A stretch of DNA of 19,460 nucleotides, taken from Ectocarpus siliculosus (lineage: Eukaryota; Sar; Phaeophyceae; Ectocarpales; Ectocarpaceae). The stretch covers positions 322,799 to 342,258 of the forward strand of contig FN647968.1 in the NCBI GenBank assembly GCA_000310025.1, given 5' to 3'. The notes below the pieces were generated by a model, which had not been told where the DNA came from, did no database searches, and saw nothing but the letters and a program-made list of their open reading frames with translations. Shown one piece after another: positions 1 through 9,652 of this stretch (its first letter is position 1; each line of letters opens with the position of its first letter). The position numbers and the translations under genes were made by a program.

Positions 1-326
1 GGGGGGGGTCCGGCACGACCGGCGGCGGCAACGGCGGCGGCAGGTGGTGGTGAGCCAAGGGCACAATACACGTAGGGAAAACGAAGCGTGCGCGTCAAGG
101 GAAACAGCACGTCAACATGTTTTGATCCATGACCACATGCTCACGCTCCATAACTTGGAACGAGAACCGAGCTTGGAGACGCAAACGACACTCTGGGGGC
201 GGTGGTGCTTGCTAAACCTCGCGGCGAACCACAAGCAACACGAGCACGCTCGGTACACGGTGCGGTCGAGAATTTGCTTGGCTCCGGGATTGGTGTGAGG
301 GTAGGACAACAGACGGGTCGACTCAC
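1..326 (-). other. Start of intron 9 of the HHIP-like gene
   Basis: The stretch follows the exon 9 donor (GTGAGT at 326-321). I find no acceptor followed by a GSDH-like continuation before the window edge. The first 60 bases are GGC-rich on the plus strand and could be mistaken for coding sequence, but no AG lies suitably upstream on the minus strand. Confidence 0.6.
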
Positions 327-3300
327 TTGAACTCGGGGAAGGTGAAGGGGGACCTGTCGAGGAACTCGCACGTCTCCGGGAACTGGTCCTCGATCTGTTG
401 CATGCACCGGTCTCCCTCAAACTGCCTCCAGCCGTAGTTGTTGCCGCACCTGCATCAGACATGAAACATGAATGTGTGTGTGCGTGACAGGGCAGGGGTC
501 ATGCGGAGGAATCAAGACAGAGACGAAAGATGTGTGTGTATGTGTGTGTCTACACACCAGCAAGTGCAGAGCCATGGGTACTTCTCGACCCGACAGTACG
601 TACGTTACGATTGTTGCTGCCACTGTTTACTCACTCAATCTTCTTGATGGACTCGACGTCCAGGTGGCCGACGTCTCCGCAGTAGAGGTCGTCGTTGAGC
701 CTGTCGAAGCTGCACCGGTACGGGTTTCGCATCCCCTGCGCGCAGATCTCGCCCCTTCCGCCTGGAAACAACGATACATCGCACGTTGTTGGGGGCAAGG
801 GCAAAGGGTTCACGTGACCGGGTTGATGTAAAACATGCACACACAGCTTGGTCTTGTTGTACATCAACCACGGTACAGTAGAGGCAAAAGAGGGCAGCGG
901 GTTCAGGCCTGTGGCCACACCCAATTAGACGGGTCAATCAAGACGCGCTCCGAGGAAGATATTTCCTTCGAAAAAAGACAAATGCAACGAGGACGTACGT
1001 CAAAAGACGAGAATCACGAAGATCGGTACCTCCGTTCCGTCTCTGTACATGCACGTCTGATTGCGTTCGTTATCCTCGCTCTCACTGTCGCTTTAATTTC
1101 AGATCTTTGGCGATTGTCGTTTTTCCGACTCCCCCCCCCTTCTGTTCTACGATTATCTTTCCGACCCCCCCTCTCTCTCACCGCCGCCGGAGAAAGGGTT
1201 TCCCGAGGGGATGGAGTACCCGGATTCCATCTCCGAGGACACCCCGATGCGAATGATGCTCCCGTGCAAGATGTTCGGGTCCTGGCCGCGGTCGAAGGTG
1301 TCGAGCTGCGGACCGCTGTCGCCCATCGCCCAGAACAGCTCGTGAACGGCTCCGGCCTGACGCGAGAGAAGAATGAGTTGGTTTGAGTATGTAGACAAAT
1401 ACGACATTTGGGGTTAGGGGAGATAATGTAGTGAGATCGCAACGGTTGTTAACTGTGAAGAACAGCGACAACAACAACAACAACGCCACGGGTTTCAATG
1501 TGGAAGAAACAACAACAGCAGCAGCAGCAGCAACAATATCAAGACAGGACGAAGACTCACGGCGTCGTTGCCGTAGCTGGAGGGCTTGAACCCGATCCAT
1601 CCGGCGGAGTGAACGTTCGACTGCTTCTCGGACGAGATGATGAGAACCTCTTCCGAGCCCAGGGTGTTCTCGGCGCTGTTGGGATCGTACTTGAACCTCG
1701 ACAGCCGGTTTGTCCCGAACTGATGTGTTTTATCCAAAACGAAACCGGCACATACGATGGTCGCCGTCGTCAGGAGGAGGAGGAAGGGCACGGGTAGTTA
1801 TCATAGCAAGGCGGCAACGGCGGGGGAACTATCAAGATACCCCGAAATACCCCGTGAAGGCCATGACCGTTCGTTATGGTCTCTCACACCTCGGGTGAAG
1901 CGAGGTTGCGGAGAGCGCCATTTGGAGCGAGTGGTGGGACACCACAGGCCGACGACGTGTCCACGCACACGCTCGTGGCCACAGCAACCAATACCGTAAC
2001 TAACTCTTCGGTTACAAGCACACGAGCAACAATACACCACGGTACAGAAGATACCCCGAGGGTTTACAGTGTGCATCCTTAAAACCTTTGGTGCCAGCGT
2101 CCTCGTGGACTGCTGTGGGCGATGCTCAAGTCACAAAAAACAAGGCTACTGCATCATGATTGATGCATGTGACGCGGCTCGATGTGCCTTCGACGACGCA
2201 TGTACAGGCTTCGAGCAAGCTGATTGGCTGGACTCACGGAAGGGCCGTTAACGTAGGAGGCGTAGAACACCCCGGTGGTGTGGAAGGCCGGGCTGAAGGC
2301 CATGCTCAAGAGTCCCTGTTGTGGCAAGACGGCGGCCAAGCCAAGCGAGATAAATAGTGTTAGGACGAGCGTCATAACGTCTAAAACAGGCAGTTAACAA
2401 AGCATAGGAGAATCTAGCAGGCATCCCTCGCTCGCCCCTCATTGCCGCTGAAAATACTTCAAACACATCCATCCCGCAGACCGGGGTATCATCTCCAACC
2501 GGTACAATAGTCTCATTTTGACGTTATGTGCTTGGTACAACTTCTCAGAAAAAAGGGTTTGTTGGTTATCAACGTGTCAGGCACATATTGAGGCTGCCGG
2601 CGGCGAACGGAACGAGTAGTCACGACCGGGGAGGGATAAAGATGGAGGACATTATTCCTATGTGCGCCGCCAGCACTGGAGCGAAGAACACAATCTACGA
2701 TGTCTCAAGTCTAACCACGATCGATGCTATTATAGTTATGCATACGGGAGAGACACAACATGGGCAGCAACGGTATCAATCGAAGAACTGAGTGGTTTTG
2801 CAAACGACCGTGCGCCAGAAAAAGGGCTATCGGCAACGGCTACGAATCAGCAACGCCACGGCCAGTACACACCAACCACGAACACCTCACAAAAAGACAT
2901 ACGTACCTCTTCGAAAGTCCAGAGGATCAAGGAAGACATGTCCAGCACGGTTTTGGCCGAAGTAGGGTCCGCCACATCGACCTTCAGATAGGATAGGATA
3001 GGATAAGACGGTGCAAAACGCGAGGTGACAATAACGCACGTTGTTTGTTGCCAACTTGATGATGTCGTCGGTGATGAATTTCTCTCGACGCCTGTCCTGC
3101 TTAATGCTTGCGTTGGCAATTCAGGACCAAACGAACTCCCTTCTCCGAATATCCACCATATCGGCTGCATTGATGTTTGGTTACTGATCGTGGTTCGCCT
3201 CAAACGCACCAACACATTCCGTGGACGCCATGGATGCGAGGACAACGAACCACACGGCAGGAAGGGTTCGACGGAGACCAAACCAAGCCTGCTGGCACCG

Positions 3301-6300
3301 CTTGGAATCAGGTGTGGCCCCGGTGTATGCGATATACGACAACCACCGAAAACAAAATAAATGTGGTCGTTCATCATCACAAAGCTACCGCCGAAACCTC
3401 GCGAGAAAACAACTCTTACTTTAATCCACCCACAAACTGCCTTCACAGACAGGACTCGAGGTGCGATAAACCTAGTGCCAACAGGACGGCCACGTCCAGG
3501 ACCAAGACCGAGACGTTGTCGAATACCTGCTACCTTTTTGAGAGTCGTTCACTACTAAAAAAGGTTTTGCCCGAACCACCGCTGTATACAATACTTGCAC
3601 GAAACGACCAGAAGAAGGCGAAGCCAAAATGCTCCAACCACATACGGCGACAGCCTTCACCCGCAACTGCCAAAACAAGACTACTACTGTACTTGCTTGT
3701 ATCGTTCTCAACGACCAATTAATAAGTACTACTGTACCTCGACGATTTGTCCCTTGAGCCCCAAGATCCACCACTTGCTCCCGTCAGGGGTCATTCGCAT
3801 GTCTACCGGCTCGTCGGGGATGCTGCTGTCGGACAAGTCCGGGAAGGCCTTGACGAGTCCGTCGGTGCTGAAAGAGTCTGTTGGCGGGCGGAGGGCGCAT
3901 GGTCCACCGTGAAAAAAGAACCGGCAACGAAACAACAATGGTTTCAGTCTCAAACAGGCGAGCACGGCGAAAAGCAGTTGTTCTCGTCGATTTCTGCGCT
4001 AGAAAAACCAAGTCTTGAAATTTCTAGACATAGTGTAGTGTATAGCAACACCGGCAAAATGAAGCTTGAGCTCCATCCAAACTACAGCACGTGCGTACGA
4101 TGAAAATCTTGCGTGGCTCTAGTGCTTCAAAACTATCCGCGCCATTGACACAAACGCGGTGTTGGCCTACACACGGCAGCCGGCACCGGTAATATTGATG
4201 TAGCGGAAGAAAACAACCGCTATGTACCGACCAGGACAGCAGTAGTAATGACGCGGCATGCACGCGTACGTACCATCAATGACCAACGGGTAAGACCAGT
4301 ACTGGTCCCCCTCCGGCCCGGCGTGAACCTCGCAGTAGTCCGCCGGCAAGCCGAGCTGCGTGGCGCACTCGCCGTAGAACTGGGAGCAGAACTCCTGCGT
4401 GAGCGTCATGGCCGTGTCGAGCCTCTCGAAGAGGTGGCCACTCCAAGGGTGGCACGTCCCGCACATCACCTGGGGTGTGGTCGGTGAAGGGAACCGACAT
4501 ACGTCAGGCAGGGAGAGTTAGGTATCGGATGGCAAGGCGAGTTATCGGCACCCGACTCAAAAAACTTCGAAGTATAGTACATTTTTCATCAACAAAACTG
4601 CGTCCGGCGGCGGAAAGGTGTAGCAACGGACGGCGAAAGGGCAAGCACACGCAGGGAACGGTGCGAGACATCTCTGCTCATCTGCACCCCATGCCCCGGG
4701 ACTTTGTTCTCTCAAAAAACACTCCGCCACAGATATATGGCATTTTACCCGAAGAATAATGGCTTCGTGATTGTGTCGCCGAGAGCTTGCTTCTCTTGGC
4801 CGTTAAGACGGATATTAACCTCTCGCAACAACGTCTTCTGTGCGTAAGATGCATTAACGAGCAGATTGAGCTTTTCTTGCAAGTCGCCAGTCGCGTGCCG
4901 GGTGGGCACCATGAGCTGTAAGGGCGACGGCGTCCGCCTCATTTGAAACCGTACGGATGCTTGACAGAGACTTGAGTTGATACCGCCGTATGTTTTTCGA
5001 CGACCAAACAACAGCACCTAAGTTCGAGAATGGAGCACATGTGTAACGGTATGAATATGGTAGGTTATGTCTTGCCAATCGCCGGCCCGGGTTTCAGACA
5101 AAATCATCCTGGACGGATATTTTCGGTTAGCGGAACCTTTTGAAAGGTCACCTCCACATAATTGACTTCCCCAACCCCCTTTTCATGAGCGCGATCGTTG
5201 TGTGCTAGGCAAGAAGAAGGATTCTGCATAGGGGTAACTGCTATGTGGCCTCTACGGGCAGAGAGGAAATCGTCCTTCACGCCCTTTCGATTCGATTCGA
5301 TCCTTTCGATCACCTTCACAGCACAACAACAGTTTATTCATTGCCCCGAACACACACAAACACACGCCGGTTACCGCGGTCGATGAACACACACCCTGTG
5401 CCGCCATCTTTCTTATTGACGAGCCTTTTTCTTGCATGCATGCATGCTGTTGCTGTAGGCAACACAAGGATATCCGGCAACAAGGTTCGGGGTAACCGAA
5501 CATCCGACCGAGCGACGGCGGCGAATCGTCTCACTCTCACTCACTCCTTCGCCATCATCGCAAAATCTTCGGTTATCATGTTCTTTGTAGAACGGCGCAA
5601 GAAATTATTGTGTTAGACCAAGTGACAGTACCAGGCAGATAATCTGGCCCCACATCGAGATTGATTGCAGAAACACCCCGCGACGGGATGACGAGTCGAT
5701 CGGTGTCACGTTTATCAAAGGCATGAGTGAGCGTCGGGGGACATACATAGCGGACAGAATTTTGGCGGGTGCGCCACCCCCGCGACGTTGTTCAAGAGTT
5801 GCACACGTTCCACGAGCAAGTAGGTCTGATGTCTGATTAGCAATTGTATTGTTTTTTTTTGCCCTCCACTGGGCGGCATGTGAATCCACTGAATGAACAT
5901 GTAAATTACTTCATCTTGAGGTATGAAGCGGATAATAAATACACACACACCAGGTTACTTCACGACAAGAAATAACCCGAGTTTGCTCGGTGGCGGCCTT
6001 TCTTTTTCAGTGGGCATCCATAGCCAATTCCACCCGTGTTCTTCACACCACCTCTCTCTCTCCGCATACAGCAGTAGTACCTCACAATTGAACAGAGGTT
6101 CTTGTGAGCACACAAGAACATGGATGGAGTCCGCGCCAATGACACAAATAAAATTGTCATTTCACAACAACTTTCAAGAAGAAAGGGACCAACACGAGGA
6201 ATGACTGTTTTGACTCGCTCCGTGGATTTGGGTGAAGGTCACAAAAAAATAGAAATACCACCATGGTCGGAATCAAGAAGCGAGAACAAAGCAGACCGAA

Positions 6301-7741
6301 TCAATCAATCGATGAGCAACCGAATTGATTATTGATTGGCATGATTCAGCGTTTCTGCTTGGAACTCGAACGTGCGTGCGGGCCGGGTGTAAATAAATTG
6401 CTCCTGGTGTGTACACAGACATACATCCTTTCGTCGAAGAGAAAACCACTGATGGATTTCGTTATACAAGAGAGAGCCACTGACGATGTTGCCAGAGAAG
6501 AGAGAGCAGTTGACGATGTTATCAGAGAGCCACTGATGATTTTGCAGGGGAAGCAAGTGACAATCAGTTTGCGGATGCGGAGGGAACAGAAAAATAGAGA
6601 AAAAAACCGAAGAGTGAGGTGGATCATCATCACGCCAGGGGTACAAATAGCCGTGGAGGAGAAGAAAATTGGTCAAAGAAGCACCACAAGCTGAACGGCA
6701 CTGGTATGAATCGCACCATACGAAGGCGAACTTCCAAAAAGACTGTGAAAAATTACGAAGGAACATAATAAAATACGAATGGATATTTGATGTAGGAATA
6801 CGTTGGGGTACGTTGTACGAAGCAAAAAAAAAATCTTTCTGTGTGTGTTCAAGGTGTGTTCATTATTAGGTTTTTGAGTGCAGCAGGAAGGATCCTTCGA
6901 CGGGATTTGCTTTTCCTCCATCTATACATGCGATGCTGGCGTAGGCGCAGTAATCTAACGCGATTGCCAACAACGCGCTGCGAGGAGGCTTAGATGGGTC
7001 GGGTGGTCGGGTGGGACATTGCCGGTGACCAACCAGCTTCTGTTCTGCACCCCACAGAAGCAAAAGGGGAGATATGCCGATATGATGGGCCGGCGGGAAT
7101 TGTGACGCCCTGCATCCTCTCTCATCGATACATATTTAAACTCTCTTGCTTCGTCTGTCTGCAGTTGGCAGTTTAAACACCTGCAACCGGAGTTGTTCGC
7201 GCGCCACAAACCGCTGCTACTGCTGCTGCTGCTGTTGCTACCGCTGCTGCTGCCGGCTGCCCTTGAGGGAAGGCCTGATGGTCGATGCTCACTTTGGGTT
7301 CGAACCCCAATCCAACCCTGTGCGTTAATTTCCGTTCACGGAAAAACACTCGAGAGAGCGGCATCTACTTTTTGAAGAGAATGTGCACGTGTTGCTCTGC
7401 CCTTGTCCACCCGCCTCGCTCCACACACACAGCAGAAAGCCCCACCAACAACATCGCTACTACTACTATCGCCCACTCATCACCTCGAGGTAGAGGTCGG
7501 CGCAAGTGCCCGTCGCGCCCGCGGCCTCATAGACCGCCTGGATCCCGCTCTCCTCCTGTGCGTTGCAGCAGAATCCATCCTCGTGATCGTTAGGGCAGAA
7601 CTGCGCGTCGACGGTGAACGAGGGAGAGAAGTCCCCTCTGCAGTTGGGGTGAGCGGACGCCAGGCGCGCCGCGAGCCCCACCGCTGCGACGGCGGCGGCA
7701 AGCGCCGCCGACCTCCGGTTGACCATCGCCCCTGGAGCCAT
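327..7741 (-). CDS. HHIP-like secreted protein: folate-receptor-like domain plus glucose/sorbosone dehydrogenase propeller (5' part, nine exons, runs off left edge)
   Basis: Exons, in reading order, are 7741-7484, 4469-4274, 3877-3738, 2981-2907, 2315-2238, 1719-1561, 1356-1182, 761-635 and 449-327. They give 443 codons plus two bases, with phase kept at all eight junctions. Residues 1-30 are a signal peptide (Arg-Arg, Ala/Val-rich core, ending ASA before HPNC). Exons 1-2 form a cysteine-rich domain (FCCN, CGTCHPWSGHLF, FCSQFYGEC, YCEVHAG) like the folate-receptor region of animal HHIP/HHIPL proteins. From about residue 153 it matches the GSDH family of PQQ-type dehydrogenases: GLLSMAFSPAF, NVHSAGW (His286 aligns by eye with the catalytic His), FWAMGDSGP (Asp315, near the calcium site), QGMRNPYRCSFD and CGNNYGWRQFEG. 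I infer a secreted or cell-surface protein; substrate and redox activity are unknown. The last donor (AA|GTGAGT at 326) shows that more exons lie to the left. ATG 7741 is the first good start; ATG 7726, five codons later, is equally well placed for the signal peptide. Confidence 0.88.
473..549. repeat. Two short (TG)n microsatellites in intron 8
   Basis: TG dinucleotide runs occupy about 473-482 and 531-549, separated by unique sequence. They lie between exons 8 and 9 of the HHIP-like gene and have no coding role. Confidence 0.8.
1509..1536. repeat. CAA/CAG trinucleotide run in intron 6
   Basis: Five tandem CAG units flanked by CAA units lie about 25 bp inside the exon 6 donor. On the plus strand they would encode a Gln run, but this is intronic on the strand that carries the gene. 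Confidence 0.8.
2986..3005. repeat. GGATA pentanucleotide repeat next to the exon 4 splice acceptor
   Basis: Three perfect GGATA units and one AGATA unit lie immediately upstream (minus strand) of the exon 4 acceptor AG at 2983-2982. Read on the gene strand they are TATCC units and supply most of the polypyrimidine tract. Confidence 0.85.
6441..6550. repeat. Degenerate 25-30 bp minisatellite in intron 1
   Basis: About four imperfect tandem copies begin near 6441, 6471, 6501 and 6526. They share a core like AGAGAGCCACTGACGATGTT. Copies differ by substitutions and the later ones are shorter. The repeat keeps a plus-strand frame open for a stretch (an ERATDDV/ERAVDDV-type reading), which I take as a by-product. 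Confidence 0.75.
7212..7260. repeat. CTG/CCG trinucleotide run in intron 1
   Basis: An interrupted (CTG)n tract lies about 220 bp inside intron 1 from the exon 1 donor. On the plus strand it yields a spurious poly-Leu reading frame. On the gene strand it is CAG-type. Confidence 0.85.
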
Positions 7742-8035
7742 TCTCCTCCCTCCCCTCACACCAAAAAGGAAGCTGAGAGGCGAACAAAGTGTGAGAGGTG
7801 GGGTGGGGCCCACACGCCACAAAAGTTGATGAGAGGAGGTCGGCAAGTAATTTCTTCCGAAGTTCGGACGGAGTCCGTTTGGTCGTTCGTTTTTCTCCCC
7901 TAAACTCAGAACAAAATCTGTGCGATGAGGATGGATGATGATTATGAACTTTTTTTTGTGTGTGATGATATATTCTGTGGCTGGTCTGCAGGGGGGGGGC
8001 GGGGCCTGTCGGCCCCAGCGTCCGCAGAGTACCTT

Positions 8036-8070
8036 CTTGCTGCTACTTCTGCTGCTGCTGCGGCTGCTGC
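8036..8070. repeat. CTG-rich trinucleotide run upstream of the HHIP-like gene
   Basis: Interrupted CTG units about 300 bp upstream of the gene's start codon, similar in type to the run in intron 1. Confidence 0.75.
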
Positions 8071-8900
8071 CCCAACCTCCTGTGCGTCGGTGTGTGTGTG
8101 CTCCCGGGTTGATTCCGAGATGCTGTGCGTGCACAAGATCAAGCGCGAAACCTTCCAACCATCGGTTAATTATGTCGGTTGGAATCCGAATCTTGTGGCC
8201 TTCGGTACAATATAAGTCCCCCCCCAATCCAGACAAATATGATGGTCGTTGCTGGCAAGTACATGAGTATCCAACGGTAAGATTCCAGACGAAGCAAGTA
8301 CATATGCGTATGACGAACGGCCTTGCTCACGACGACGCACCCAAAGGTAGCTGGAAAAGATGACCCGTGCTTCAGTAGGGTGCGTTCGCCATCACCCGAC
8401 CTGTGCGCACTGGTTTGGTTTCGTCTGTCGTGGTGTTGGACATGCTTCGGCTATTGTTGGTCACTGTCGGCTTTATTCTCTTCCGAGCAAAGAGTAATTG
8501 TCAGTGGAGCTGTTGCTACAGCATTATGTACATCCAATATCACATCAAGCGTCACATCAAGACCGACCTGTCTGTCCGTCTGTGGTCGAAAGAGCCAAGA
8601 TTACTACTGCAGTACCAAGGTTTGCTTATGTTGTAACTGTGCCGTGGGGAGATCCATCTGGAACAGCTCAACGGCAATGGAACTATACGCAACTGAAGCG
8701 CATTGCGGCAGCCGTGTAGGCGTACAAATGCATACGCTGGACCTGATGACACAGAAATTGTTGTCCTCGACCAGGGATAAGTTGCCAGGAAAGTTATTGA
8801 GGGCGGAGAAAAAGTCAGAGTGAAAAAACAAAGTACAGATCCGGATATGGGATACATACTGCTGATGTCCTGTACATTGTACATATGACTACTATTAATA

Positions 8901-8923
8901 ATCGGCCACATACGTAGGCCGAT
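8901..8923. repeat. Perfect 7-bp inverted repeat (hairpin)
   Basis: ATCGGCC at 8901-8907 pairs with GGCCGAT at 8917-8923 across a 9-base loop. It lies downstream (minus strand) of the Rep gene. A 3'-terminal hairpin is a Helitron hallmark, but no CTRR end follows at the usual distance, so this may be chance. Confidence 0.4.
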
Positions 8924-9139
8924 CGCTCCGAGGCAACATGCAAGTTAAACGTCAACAGGTGCCGCGTTCAACAGGGAAGGAGCGGGCGAAGATGACCAAA
9001 CTGTGAGTCGGACCAAGGGTTCAAAGTCGAGCAACGCGCCGTGTTCACTACGGATAGAAATGGGGTGGTTGTGACAACATGATACGACATGATGATGAAC
9101 ATGACTGGTTCAATGAGTTCGCGACACGAGAGCCAACTA

Positions 9140-9185
9140 CTTGCAGGTGAACGTGAAGTCATCTTGCAGGTGAACGTGAAGTCAT
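9140..9185. repeat. Perfect 23-bp tandem duplication
   Basis: Two identical head-to-tail copies, 9140-9162 and 9163-9185, with core TTGCAGGTGAACGTGAAG. A related degenerate piece (GATGTCATCTCCTGGGTGAG) begins near 9204. No gene overlaps it. Confidence 0.9.
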
Positions 9186-9652
9186 CGCTCGCGGACGGCG
9201 AAATGATGTCATCTCCTGGGTGAGCACGACAAGATGGAACAACTGGAGATTCCAGGAGCCTCTCTACGTACTATAATGCTGTGCAAACTTGAGCCTTTCT
9301 GCCACATCCATCATACCATGATACTGCTACTCTGTGCATGCAGCAGTAGACTTAATGCATAAAACCGGTTGTTCCCGCAGGAAACTGGGGCGGCGGTGGT
9401 TCACATATCTTCAGCTCGCGGTATCCATCTCCCGCTGAGATGATACAGCAGTGCCGTACGTTGTGGGATCCACAACCCATGGCAAAAGATAAGGAGTGAG
9501 GAGAAAAATTGCATCATGTCAAAGCAGCAGAAGTTTCAGAGTGGTCTTCGAATCGGCAGCAGCAGGCGACAACACCTCTCTCTGCGAGTCACATACACTG
9601 CTGTATCCATATTCGTACATACACGCATGCAGCATGTGGCCACCTACAGCAG

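Larger units (their letters stand above)
4470..7483 (-). other. Intron 1 of the HHIP-like gene (3,014 bp)
   Basis: The donor is CTCGAG|GTGATG at 7483 and the acceptor CCCCAG|GTGATG ends at 4470. It is by far the longest intron of the gene. I see no coherent protein-coding gene in it on either strand, only short open frames. It contains a degenerate 25-30 bp minisatellite (6441-6550), a CTG run (7212-7260) and a CATG run near 5434. The octamer AGGTGATG occurs at both splice junctions. Confidence 0.75.
7742..9652. other. Intergenic region between the HHIP-like gene and the Helitron Rep gene
   Basis: The first few hundred bases should hold the promoter and 5' UTR of the HHIP-like gene, but I could not identify a specific core-promoter element. 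The rest contains a CTG run, a GC-rich hairpin (8901-8923) and a 23-bp tandem duplication (9140-9185). If the neighbouring Rep gene were a full Helitron, its helicase would be expected between about 9650 and 8200 on the minus strand. I see no Walker A (GxGKS/T) or other helicase motif there. Confidence 0.6.

Noticed and set aside
1-60. GGC-rich stretch as exon 10 of the HHIP-like gene
   Set aside because: No acceptor AG precedes it on the minus strand and the translation does not continue the GSDH domain.
835-1386. 183-codon plus-strand frame
   Set aside because: It overlaps GSDH exon 7 on the opposite strand and shows no domain of its own.
7294-7309. GGTTCGAACC-type motif resembling a tRNA T-arm
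   Set aside because: Neither strand has a matching acceptor stem, D-arm or anticodon arm at tRNA spacing; upstream on the plus strand is a CTG repeat.
7193-7375. Plus-strand frame with a poly-Leu stretch that looks like a signal peptide
   Set aside because: It is produced by the CTG run inside intron 1 and has no further protein features.
7742-8236. N-terminal extension of the HHIP-like protein (the frame stays open upstream of 7741)
   Set aside because: The upstream residues are low-complexity with no conserved feature, and the ATG at 7741 leads directly into a good signal peptide.
8880-8923. 3' terminus of a Helitron at the hairpin
   Set aside because: No CTRR end follows the hairpin on the minus strand at the usual 5-12 base distance.
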